The notes below the pieces were generated by a model. The model was not told the origin of the DNA. It did not search any database and saw only the letters and a program-made list of their open reading frames with translations. The translations under genes and the position numbers were made by a program. From Streptomyces sp. SID13726 (lineage in GTDB: Bacteria > Actinomycetota > Actinomycetes > Streptomycetales > Streptomycetaceae): 64,000 nucleotides of DNA. How positions within the stretch are numbered: the stretch's first letter is position 1; each line of letters begins with the position of its first letter. This document shows, piece by piece, positions 39,396 to 46,740 of this stretch. The stretch is from the NCBI RefSeq assembly GCF_010548375.1, contig NZ_JAAGLY010000005.1, positions 496,001 through 560,000 on the forward strand, given 5' to 3'.

Positions 39396-40802
39396 CTAGT
39401 GGTGGAACCCCGTCGCCGCGTCCTTGTCCCGGGTGAACGGGTGCGGCTGGCGGCGTAGTTCGGGCAGCAGTTGGGCCAGGTCCTCGACGAACAGGTCGGC
39501 GAGGTCCTCCGAGAAGCCGTTGCGGCACACCACGCGCAGGACCGAGAGGTCCTCGCGATGGGGAGGGAAGGTGTACGCCGGGACGAGCCAGCCGCGTTCG
39601 CGCAGTCGCCGGGACACGTCGAACACGTCGTACGCCTCGACGTGTTCGGCCGTGGTGAAGGCGAACACGGGCAGCTCGTCGCCCCGGGTCAGGAGCCGGA
39701 AGTCGTCGAGCGCCGCCACGCGCTCGGCGACTCCGCGGGCCACGTCCCGCGTGGACTGCTGGACGGCCCGGTAGCCCTCGCGGCCCAGCCGCAGGAACGT
39801 GTAGTACTGCGCCACGACCTGCGCGCCCGGCCGGGAGAAGTTCAGCGCGAAGGTCGGCATGTCGCCGCCCAGGTAGTTGACGCGGAAGACGAGTTCCTCG
39901 GGCAGCGCCTCCTTGTCGCGCCACAGCGCCCAGCCCACGCCGGGGTACACGAGCCCGTACTTGTGCCCCGAGGTGTTGATCGAGGCGACCCTGGGCAGCC
40001 GGAAGTCCCACACCAGGTCCTCGTCGAGGAAGGGCGCGACCATGGCGCCCGACGCCCCGTCGACGTGCACCGGGATGTCCAGGCCGGTGCGCTCCTGGAG
40101 GGCGTCGAGGGCCGCGCACAGGTCGGCGACCGGTTCGTAGGAGCCGTCGAAGGTGGAGCCGAGGATGCCGACGACCCCGATGGTGTTCTCGTCGCACAGC
40201 TCGGCCGCGGCCTGCGGGTCGAGGTGGAAGCGGTCGCCCTCCATGGGCACCTGACGGGCCTCCACCTCCCAGAAGTTGCAGAACTTCTCCCAGCAGACCT
40301 GGACGTTGACCCCCATCACGAGATTGGGCCGCGCCCCCGGGTACCGGTCGGCGTTGCGCCGCGCCCAGCGCCGCTTCAGCGCCATGCCCGCGAGCATGCA
40401 CGCCTCGCTGGAGCCGGTCGTCGAACAGCCCACCGCCGCCGACGGGTCCGGCGCGTGCCACAGGTCGGCGAGCATCGCCACACAGCGCCGCTCCAGCTCG
40501 GCGGTGCGCGGGTACTCGTCCTTGTCGATCATGTTCTTGTCCCGGCACTCACTCATCAGGACCCCGGCCTGGGGCTCCATCCAGGTGGTGACGAAAGTGG
40601 CGAGGTTCAGCCGGGAGTTGCCGTCCAGCATCAGCTCGTCGCGGACCAGCTGATGCGCGGTGGCCGGGGGCATGGGCGCGCCGGGGAGCCGGTGCTTGGG
40701 CGGGGCCTCGGTCATCCCGCCGACCGGATCGGCCGCGCCGTAGAAGGGGTTGACGGACATGGGGCGCTCGTCGGGTTTCTCGGGACCTTCGTGCAGTGGC
40801 AT
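39396..40802 (-). CDS. gadB: Glutamate decarboxylase
   Basis: The 468-residue PLP enzyme has STTGSSEACMLAGMALKRRW near residue 115, PVHVDGASGAMVAPF near 233, and NTSGHKYGLVYPGVGW with the PLP lysine near 270. It converts glutamate to GABA, consuming a cytoplasmic proton. It ends in GFHH; in E. coli GadB a C-terminal histidine closes the active site at neutral pH, and the end here looks similar. The ATG at 40802 has AGGAGG 8 nt upstream. It lies 30 nt after the ClC gene, so the two are probably one acid-stress operon. Confidence 0.95.
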   Translation of the reverse strand: MPLHEGPEKPDERPMSVNPFYGAADPVGGMTEAPPKHRLPGAPMPPATAHQLVRDELMLDGNSRLNLATFVTTWMEPQAGVLMSECRDKNMIDKDEYPRTAELERRCVAMLADLWHAPDPSAAVGCSTTGSSEACMLAGMALKRRWARRNADRYPGARPNLVMGVNVQVCWEKFCNFWEVEARQVPMEGDRFHLDPQAAAELCDENTIGVVGILGSTFDGSYEPVADLCAALDALQERTGLDIPVHVDGASGAMVAPFLDEDLVWDFRLPRVASINTSGHKYGLVYPGVGWALWRDKEALPEELVFRVNYLGGDMPTFALNFSRPGAQVVAQYYTFLRLGREGYRAVQQSTRDVARGVAERVAALDDFRLLTRGDELPVFAFTTAEHVEAYDVFDVSRRLRERGWLVPAYTFPPHREDLSVLRVVCRNGFSEDLADLFVEDLAQLLPELRRQPHPFTRDKDAATGFHH

Positions 40803-40832
40803 GGGCGTGCCCTCCTGAGGGATCAACGTCGG

Positions 40833-42137
40833 TCAGCGGACGGGGGTTCCGTCCTCGCGCAACTGCATCTGCGGACGCCCCGTCACCAGCAGCCAGGCCG
40901 GCAGCGAGGCGATGCACAGCAGGGCGAGGATCGCGGGCGAGGACGCCAGTACGGCGGCGGTGAACAGGCTCACCCAGCCCTGCCGGGTGACGGCGAGCAG
41001 CATGCCGAGCACCCCGGCCGTCACCCCGACCGCGGGGTGCACGGCGTCCACCAGGGCGTGGGCGCACAGCCCGAGGGCGACCCCGACGAACACGGCTGGG
41101 AAGATCCGCCCGCCGCGGAATCCGCAGGAGGCGGCGACGAGCAGCGCGGCCAGCTTCACCACCGTGAGCGTGGCGAACTCCCCGGCCGACCAGCCCTCCG
41201 GGTCAGCCGCCAGCTCGCCGATCTCGTCCAGCCCCTTGAACAGCGTCAGATGCCCGCCCACGGCCGCCAGCAGCCCCAGCACAAGACCGCCGGCCGGAAT
41301 CGCCAGCATCGGATGGCGCAGCCGCCCGAACGCGCCGTGGACGTACGGGAAGGCGAGCACGGCCACCATGCCGAGCGCCGCCGCCACCGACGCGACCACC
41401 AGCGCGGCCAGCAGATCGCCCCAGCCGGGCCGGTCGAGCGCCGGCAGGTGCAGGTCGAAGCTCGGATGGGCCACCAGGGTGGTCGTCAGCGCGCCGGCCG
41501 CGGCCGCGACCAGCGGTCCGAAGACGTTGTCCCACAGCGCGCCCCTGAGCTGCCGTCCGGCCAGCGCCTCGGAGATCACCAGCGCTGCCGCCACCGGCGT
41601 CCCGAACAGCGCGCCGATCGTCGCCGCCTCCGCCAGCGCAGGCCACAGCCCGCGCGGCATCCGGGGCAGCAGCCTGCGGCCCAGCCAGAAGGCGAGCGCC
41701 ACGTTCACGGCGATGATCGGGTTCTCGGGCCCGAGGCTCGGCCCGCCCGCGAGCATCAGCGCGGTCGCCAGCACCAGCCCCGGCAGCACGGCCGGCGGCA
41801 GCACGGGGGCGTTCAGCCCGGTCGTGGCCGGATCAGGACCGGCGTGCCCCGGCACCTTCCACACCACGAGGCCTACGGCGATCCCGGTGGCCGTGAGCAT
41901 GACCAGCATCCACAGCACGGAGTACCGGCCCACGCCCAGCGCGTCCGGCAGGTTCCGCCACAGCACGTGCTGGAGTTGCTCGGCCGCCGCGCTCACCCCG
42001 ACCAGCAGCAGACTCGCGCCTACGCCGACCGCGAGAGCGGGGAGGATCAACGGCAGCAGGGCGTGCGCCGGGGCGGCGGGTGCCTGCTGCGCGGTGTCCT
42101 GGGCCACGGGCTCACGATAAGCGGACAAAACGGTCAC
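40833..42137 (-). CDS. ClC-family chloride channel/antiporter
   Basis: The protein has about 434 residues and ten or more membrane helices. GPSLGPENPIIAV corresponds to the GREGP selectivity segment with the gating glutamate; GFRGGRIFPAVFVG is the GxFxP segment. In E. coli the ClC antiporters support glutamate-dependent acid resistance, and this gene is followed by gad, which fits. At the helix containing the inner proton glutamate the sequence reads GTPVAAALVISEALAG; an ungapped alignment with ClC-ec1 puts Ala at position 203. I chose the GTG at 42137, which lacks a strong ribosome binding site; later starts are possible. Confidence 0.87.
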   Translation of the reverse strand: MTVLSAYREPVAQDTAQQAPAAPAHALLPLILPALAVGVGASLLLVGVSAAAEQLQHVLWRNLPDALGVGRYSVLWMLVMLTATGIAVGLVVWKVPGHAGPDPATTGLNAPVLPPAVLPGLVLATALMLAGGPSLGPENPIIAVNVALAFWLGRRLLPRMPRGLWPALAEAATIGALFGTPVAAALVISEALAGRQLRGALWDNVFGPLVAAAAGALTTTLVAHPSFDLHLPALDRPGWGDLLAALVVASVAAALGMVAVLAFPYVHGAFGRLRHPMLAIPAGGLVLGLLAAVGGHLTLFKGLDEIGELAADPEGWSAGEFATLTVVKLAALLVAASCGFRGGRIFPAVFVGVALGLCAHALVDAVHPAVGVTAGVLGMLLAVTRQGWVSLFTAAVLASSPAILALLCIASLPAWLLVTGRPQMQLREDGTPVR

Positions 42138-42162
42138 GACATCCGGAGGTGCCGTGCCGGGC

Positions 42163-42193
42163 TTGCACCTCACGCGGCGTGAGGAGGCACCGT
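42163..42193 (+). promoter_or_regulatory. tipA promoter with MerR-type operator
   Basis: TTGCAC (-35, 42163-42168) and CACCGT (-10, 42188-42193) are separated by a 19-bp spacer. The spacer holds most of the inverted repeat CCTCACG (42168-42174) / CGTGAGG (42178-42184). This is the arrangement of the thiostrepton-inducible tipA promoter of S. lividans as I remember it, including the GGGAGCGGA ribosome binding site downstream. MerR proteins remodel such over-long spacers. It also lies just upstream of the divergent ClC gene. Confidence 0.88.
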
Positions 42194-42223
42194 GAAGCGC
42201 GTACCGAGAAGGGAGCGGACGAA

Positions 42224-42985
42224 GTGAGCTACTCCGTGGGACAGGTCGCGGGCTTCGCCGGCGTCACCGTGCGCACACTGCACCACTACGACGACATCGG
42301 CCTGCTCGCCCCGAGCGAGCGCAGCCAGGCGGGGCACCGGCGCTACAGCGACGCCGACCTCGACCGGCTCCAGCGGATCCTGTTCTACCGGGAGCTCGGC
42401 TTCCCGCTCGACGAGGTCGCCACCCTCCTCGACGACCCGGCCGCGGACCCGCGCGCGCAGCTGCGCCGCCAGCACGAGTTGCTGACCGCCCGGATCGAGA
42501 GGCTCCAGAAGATGGCGGCGGCCGTGGAGCAGGCCATGGAGGCACGCAGGATGGGCATCGATCTGACGCCGGAGGAACGTTTCGAGGTCTTCGGCGACAA
42601 GGACCCCGAGCGGTACGCCGAGGAGGCGGAGCAGCGCTGGGGCGGCACCGAGGCGTACGCCGAGTCACAGCGCCGCGCCGCGCGCTACACCAAGGACGAC
42701 TGGAAGCGCATGCAGGCCGAGGTCAACGCCTGGGGCGAGCGCTACGACGCACTGATGACCGTCGGCGAACCACCGACCGGCGAGGCGGCGATGGACATGG
42801 CCGAGGAACACCGGCGGCACATCAGCACGTGGTTCTACGACTGCCCGTACGAGACGCACGTCGGCCTGGGCGAGATGTACGTCTCGGACGAACGTTTCAA
42901 GGCGTTCTACGACAGCATGCGCGCGGGTCTGGCCGAGCACCTCAGGGAGGCGATCACGGCCAACGCCGCCCGGCACGCCGGTTGA
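42224..42985 (+). CDS. tipA: TipAL thiopeptide-responsive MerR-family activator
   Basis: The 253-residue protein, the same length as S. lividans TipAL, has a MerR domain (VGQVAGFAGVTVRTLHHYDD at the start, GHRRYSDADLDRLQRI) followed by a coiled coil. The TipAS drug-recognition domain runs from Met110 (MGIDLTPEERFEVFGDKDP) to the end. It senses thiopeptides such as thiostrepton and activates its own promoter. Cys207 is present (WFYDCPYE), but position 214, the cysteine I recall as the covalent drug attachment site, is Gly (THVGLGEM). GGGAG precedes the GTG by 8 nt. Confidence 0.94.
   Translation: MSYSVGQVAGFAGVTVRTLHHYDDIGLLAPSERSQAGHRRYSDADLDRLQRILFYRELGFPLDEVATLLDDPAADPRAQLRRQHELLTARIERLQKMAAAVEQAMEARRMGIDLTPEERFEVFGDKDPERYAEEAEQRWGGTEAYAESQRRAARYTKDDWKRMQAEVNAWGERYDALMTVGEPPTGEAAMDMAEEHRRHISTWFYDCPYETHVGLGEMYVSDERFKAFYDSMRAGLAEHLREAITANAARHAG
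42538..42553 (+). promoter_or_regulatory. Internal translation start for TipAS
   Basis: A GGAGG at 42538-42542 precedes an in-frame ATG at 42551 by 8 nt. This is codon 110 of tipA and would give a 144-residue TipAS protein, as in S. lividans, where the short form is made in excess. Confidence 0.8.
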
Positions 42986-42991
42986 GCCGCT

Positions 42992-43020
42992 CCTGACCCG
43001 GGCCCTAGTCCCGGGTCAGG
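42992..43020. terminator. Bidirectional terminator between tipA and ybjQ
   Basis: CCTGACCCGGG (42992-43002) and CCCGGGTCAGG (43010-43020) form a perfect 11-bp stem with a 7-nt loop. The loop contains the stop codon of the convergent YbjQ gene. Confidence 0.88.
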
Positions 43021-43370
43021 ATCACCGCCGTCCCGTAGGCGCACACCTCCGTCCCCACGTCCGCCGCCTCCGTCACGTCGAAGCGGAACATCAGCACCGC
43101 GTTCGCCCCACGCGCGCGTGCCTGTTCGACGAGCCGCTCCATGGCCTGGTTGCGGGTCTGCACCAGCGTCTTGGTGAGCCCCTTGAGCTCACCGCCGATC
43201 ATCGACTTCAGGCCCGCGCCGATCTGGCTGCCGAGGTGCCGGGACCGTACGGTCAACCCGAAGACCTCGCCCAGCACCTCCTGCACCCGGAAACCGGGCA
43301 CGTCGTTCGTGGTCACCACGAGCACGTCGGGCTGAGGCCCCTGTCCACCGCCGTATTCGTCAATACCCAT
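43005..43370 (-). CDS. YbjQ/UPF0145 family protein
   Basis: The 121-residue protein has VVTTNDVPGFRVQEVLGEVFG at the start, RHLGSQIGAGLKSMIGGELK and ARGANAVLMFRFDV, typical of YbjQ. These pentameric proteins have unknown function. The ATG at 43370 gives a normal length. Confidence 0.9.
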   Translation of the reverse strand: MGIDEYGGGQGPQPDVLVVTTNDVPGFRVQEVLGEVFGLTVRSRHLGSQIGAGLKSMIGGELKGLTKTLVQTRNQAMERLVEQARARGANAVLMFRFDVTEAADVGTEVCAYGTAVILTRD

Positions 43371-43501
43371 GGCTCACAGCTTTGTCCCGGACGGAGCACA
43401 GTGCATCCTGGGGGACCCCATGGAACCTGGGTCGCCGCGGCTGCGTTGATACTTGAGGGCAGCCCCGCCCCGCCCGCCCCACCAGCAGGAGCCACAATCC
43501 C

Positions 43502-44356
43502 GTGACCACGCTCGCGCTCGGCCCCGAGTGGATCAGTCCCGACTATCTGATCGAGACCTTCAGCCTGCCAGGCATCCTGCTGATCGTCTTCGCCGAGTCG
43601 GGCCTCTTCGCGTTCCTGCCGGGCGACTCCCTGCTGTTCACGGCGGGTCTCTTCGTCGCCCAGGGGCAGTACATCAGCCAGCCGCTGTGGCTGGTGTGCA
43701 CGCTGATCGTGGCGGCCGCCGTCATCGGCGACCAGGTCGGCTACATGATCGGCAAGTTCTTCGGCCCGAGGCTCTTCAGCCGCCCCAACTCCAAGCTCTT
43801 CAAACAGGAGAACCTGGAGAAGGCGCACGAGTTCATGGAGAAGTTCGGTCCCAAGGCGATCGTGCTGGCCCGCTTCGTCCCGATCGTGCGCACCTTCGCC
43901 CCCATCGTGGCGGGCGCCGGCCGGATGAAGTACCGCACCTTCCTGACGTACAACATCATCGGCGGCGTCGCCTGGGGCACCGGCGTCACCCTCGCCGGCT
44001 ACTGGCTCGGCCAGATCGACTTCATCAAGAAGAACGTCGAGGCGATCCTCGTCCTCATCGTCCTGGTCTCGGTGGTCCCGATCCTCATCGAGTACCTGCG
44101 CGAGCGCGGCAAGAAGAAGCGGGCGGCGGCGGAGGCTCCGCAGCAGCAGCCGTACCAGCCGATGGACGACGCGACGACCCAGCTCCGCCGCATCCCGTCC
44201 GACGACGAGCAGCAGCCGCCTCAGCAGTACTACGGCCAGCAGCAGCCGTACGGTCAGCAGCAGCCCTACGCCCAGCAGTACCCGCAGCAGCAGACCTACG
44301 GGCAGCAGCCGTACGGCCAGCAGAACCAGCAGAACCCGTACAACCAGGGTTACTGA
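43502..44356 (+). CDS. DedA-family membrane protein with Gln/Tyr-rich tail
   Basis: The 284-residue protein has the DedA/VTT core: FAESGLFAFLPGDSLLFTAG near residue 30, GDQVGYMIGKFFGPR near 75 and ARFVPIVRTFAPIVAGAGRM near 123. The membrane part ends near residue 205. DedA proteins act in envelope homeostasis, possibly as lipid scramblases or proton-dependent transporters. The last 65 residues are a Gln/Tyr/Pro-rich repeat region (QQQPYGQQQPYAQQ and similar), resembling prion-like domains, probably cytoplasmic. Confidence 0.92.
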   Translation: MTTLALGPEWISPDYLIETFSLPGILLIVFAESGLFAFLPGDSLLFTAGLFVAQGQYISQPLWLVCTLIVAAAVIGDQVGYMIGKFFGPRLFSRPNSKLFKQENLEKAHEFMEKFGPKAIVLARFVPIVRTFAPIVAGAGRMKYRTFLTYNIIGGVAWGTGVTLAGYWLGQIDFIKKNVEAILVLIVLVSVVPILIEYLRERGKKKRAAAEAPQQQPYQPMDDATTQLRRIPSDDEQQPPQQYYGQQQPYGQQQPYAQQYPQQQTYGQQPYGQQNQQNPYNQGY

Positions 44357-44393
44357 GACCCGACCAGCGGCGCGGGGCCGTGCCGACGCGGGG

Positions 44394-46115
44394 TCAGAAC
44401 CCCCGTGTCCTCTTCGCGGCCCTCCGCTTGCCCGCGGAGCCCACCCGGAGGAACAACCGGGAGATCTCCGACCCGAGGTTGACCCCGATCGCGATGGCCA
44501 TCGCCAGCGCCGCCGCCTTGGACAGCGACACCAGCCCCTCGTCGACATGGCTCTGAGCGATCGACAGCAGCCCGAAGTACGTCGCGGAACCCGGCAGCAG
44601 GGGCCCGATCGCCGCCGTCGTGTAGGGCAGCGCGGAAGCGAACCGGTACCGGGACAGCAACTGCCCGAACAACCCGACCAGGCCCGCCGCCACGGCTGTC
44701 GAGGCAACGGGCGAGAACTCGCCGGTGTAGCGCATCGCGCCGTACACACACCACGCGACACCGCCGTTCAGGGTCACGGCGAGCACGGTGGATCGTTCCT
44801 GCTGAAGCAGGACCGCGAACGTCAACGACAGCAGCATCGACGCCCCGATCTGCCACAGCGGCCGCGAGTCCGTCGACAGCGCCTCGTCGGGGTTGAGATA
44901 CGCCCCCAGCTGCACACCGACGTAGAGCATCACCAGGACGCCCACGACGATGCCCACGAAGAAGTACATGACCTCAAGGAGCCGGGCCGCCGCGGTGATG
45001 TAGAAGCCGGTCAGGCCGTCCTGGACGCCCGCCACCAGCGCCCGCCCCGGCAGCAGCGCGAACAGTCCACCGGTGACGACCGCGGACGCCTTCACGTCCA
45101 CGTGGGCCAGTGTCAGGGCGATCCCGATCGCGGCCGGCGGCATCGCGGCGACCGTGAACTGGTAGAACTCCGGCAGCCCCCGCCCCGCGCACAGCCACGC
45201 CAGCCGGTCGCCGAGCATCGCGCCCAGCATCGCCGCGACGAACACCACCAGGTCACCGCCGACCAGCACGGAGGCCGCGCCCGCGAGCAGCCCGCTCGCC
45301 GTGGTCAGCACCCAGGTCGGGTACGGGTGCCGGTTGCGCCGGATCTCCGCGAGCCGCCGGTAGGCCTCCTCCAGGGAGATGGCCGCCTCGGGGTCGCTGA
45401 GGTCGTCCACGAGCCGGAACACGGCCGCGAGCCGCGTGTAGTCGGTGCCGCGCCGCCGTACGGTCCTGGAGGCCGTCACGGGGTCGTCGACCAGGGACGG
45501 CTGGTACGAGATCGACAGCAGGGTGAAGGTGACGTTCGGCTCGCAGCGGTCCAGCCCGAAGGAACGGCAGACCGCGAACATCGCCGCCTCCACGTCCTCC
45601 GCGCCCTCACCGCCCGCCAGCAGCAGCTCCCCGATCCGCAGGGTCAGGTCGAGCACGCGCGGGACGGCGGGACCGACCTCGTCCTCGGACTTCGCGACCG
45701 GCTCCGGCGCGGGCCGCTCGGCCACCGGCATCCGCAGCATCGTGCGCATCCGGTCCTGCCAGGGCACGTCCTTGGTGAGACTGACCACCGGGATGCCGGT
45801 CGGCGGGGTGAACGCGGGCGGCGCGTCCTTCGCGCTGTAGGTCCTGGGCGTGTTGAACGCCGACCCCTCCAGCTCGGCGACGGGCGCCTGCGGCACCTCC
45901 AGCCCCTTGGGCAGCGCGAACTCGGACGTGGTCTCCGCCTCGCCGCCGACGGCTCTCGGCACGGCGAGCCCGTCGGGAACGGCGAACTCGGACGTGATCT
46001 CGGAGTCGTAGAAACTCCTCGCCTCGTCCGACTGCGGCTTTCGGTGCTCCGCCTCCGTCACTCCGTAACGCTCCCTGAACGACACTTTCCGTGAGATCTC
46101 AGTATGCGCGGGCAT
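44394..46115 (-). CDS. Threonine/serine exporter, ThrE-like
   Basis: The 573-residue protein has an N-terminal cytoplasmic part of about 155 residues with two short repeats (EITSEFAVPDGL and ETTSEFALPKGLEVP). The ThrE domain follows: LTLRIGELLLAGGEGAEDVEAA (shortened) with its hydrolase-like motif, CEPNVTFTLLSISYQPS, then about ten membrane helices. It should export threonine/serine or related amino acids. The ATG at 46115 lies past the ppa terminator; a GTG at 46130 would fall inside the hairpin. Confidence 0.88.
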   Translation of the reverse strand: MPAHTEISRKVSFRERYGVTEAEHRKPQSDEARSFYDSEITSEFAVPDGLAVPRAVGGEAETTSEFALPKGLEVPQAPVAELEGSAFNTPRTYSAKDAPPAFTPPTGIPVVSLTKDVPWQDRMRTMLRMPVAERPAPEPVAKSEDEVGPAVPRVLDLTLRIGELLLAGGEGAEDVEAAMFAVCRSFGLDRCEPNVTFTLLSISYQPSLVDDPVTASRTVRRRGTDYTRLAAVFRLVDDLSDPEAAISLEEAYRRLAEIRRNRHPYPTWVLTTASGLLAGAASVLVGGDLVVFVAAMLGAMLGDRLAWLCAGRGLPEFYQFTVAAMPPAAIGIALTLAHVDVKASAVVTGGLFALLPGRALVAGVQDGLTGFYITAAARLLEVMYFFVGIVVGVLVMLYVGVQLGAYLNPDEALSTDSRPLWQIGASMLLSLTFAVLLQQERSTVLAVTLNGGVAWCVYGAMRYTGEFSPVASTAVAAGLVGLFGQLLSRYRFASALPYTTAAIGPLLPGSATYFGLLSIAQSHVDEGLVSLSKAAALAMAIAIGVNLGSEISRLFLRVGSAGKRRAAKRTRGF

Positions 46116-46120
46116 GCGAA

Positions 46121-46148
46121 CGGGCCGCACGCGTGCGCGTACGGCCCG
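46121..46148 (-). terminator. Terminator after ppa
   Basis: CGGGCCG (46121-46127) and CGGCCCG (46142-46148) form a 7-bp stem, 16 nt past the ppa stop codon in the minus direction and just before the thrE-like start. Confidence 0.65.
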
Positions 46149-46163
46149 CCCGTGACACAGGAC

Positions 46164-46655
46164 TCAGTGGCCGCCCTGGTCCTTGAAGCGCTTGTAGGAC
46201 CGCTCGATCTCGGCCTCGGCGTCGGTGCGGCCGACCCAGTCGGCGCCCTCGACGGACTTGCCGGGCTCCAGGTCCTTGTAGACCTCGAAGAAGTGCTGGA
46301 TCTCCAGGCGGTCGAACTCGGAGACGTGGTGGATGTCGCGCAGGTGCTCCTGACGCGGGTCCGTCGCCGGGACGCAGAGCAGCTTGTCGTCGCCGCCCGC
46401 CTCGTCCGTCATGCGGAACATGCCGATCGCACGGCACTTGATGAGGCAGCCCGGGAACGTCGGCTCGTCAAGAATGACCAGCGCGTCCAGCGGGTCGCCG
46501 TCCTCGCCGAGGGTGTTCTCGACGAAGCCGTAGTCGGTCGGGTAGGCGGTCGAGGTGAAGAGTCGACGGTCCAGGCGGATCCGACCGGTCTCGTGGTCCA
46601 CCTCGTACTTGTTCCGTGAACCCTTCGGAATCTCGATCGTGACGTCGAACTCCAC
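46164..46655 (-). CDS. ppa: Inorganic pyrophosphatase
   Basis: The 163-residue family I pyrophosphatase contains EIPKGSRNKYEVDHETGRIR, TAYPTDYGFVENTLGEDGDPLD (the metal-binding signature, shortened) and SEFDRLEIQHFFEVYKDLEP. It hydrolyses PPi in the cytoplasm. The GTG at 46655 has GGAGGAG 6 nt upstream and yields the normal length. The dacB gene is divergent. Confidence 0.97.
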   Translation of the reverse strand: MEFDVTIEIPKGSRNKYEVDHETGRIRLDRRLFTSTAYPTDYGFVENTLGEDGDPLDALVILDEPTFPGCLIKCRAIGMFRMTDEAGGDDKLLCVPATDPRQEHLRDIHHVSEFDRLEIQHFFEVYKDLEPGKSVEGADWVGRTDAEAEIERSYKRFKDQGGH

Positions 46656-46740
46656 CGGTGGCTCCTCCATGATCAGCACATAGTTCTGGTGGTTAAGTGT
46701 CCCTCACGCCGGTGTGTGATCGCGAAAGGGGCTGTTGGTC

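Noticed and set aside
39471..42182. A 903-codon plus-strand frame opposite gad and the ClC gene
   Set aside because: It is the antisense shadow of two genes with clear catalytic motifs. Its translation is Arg/Gly/His-rich with no domain.
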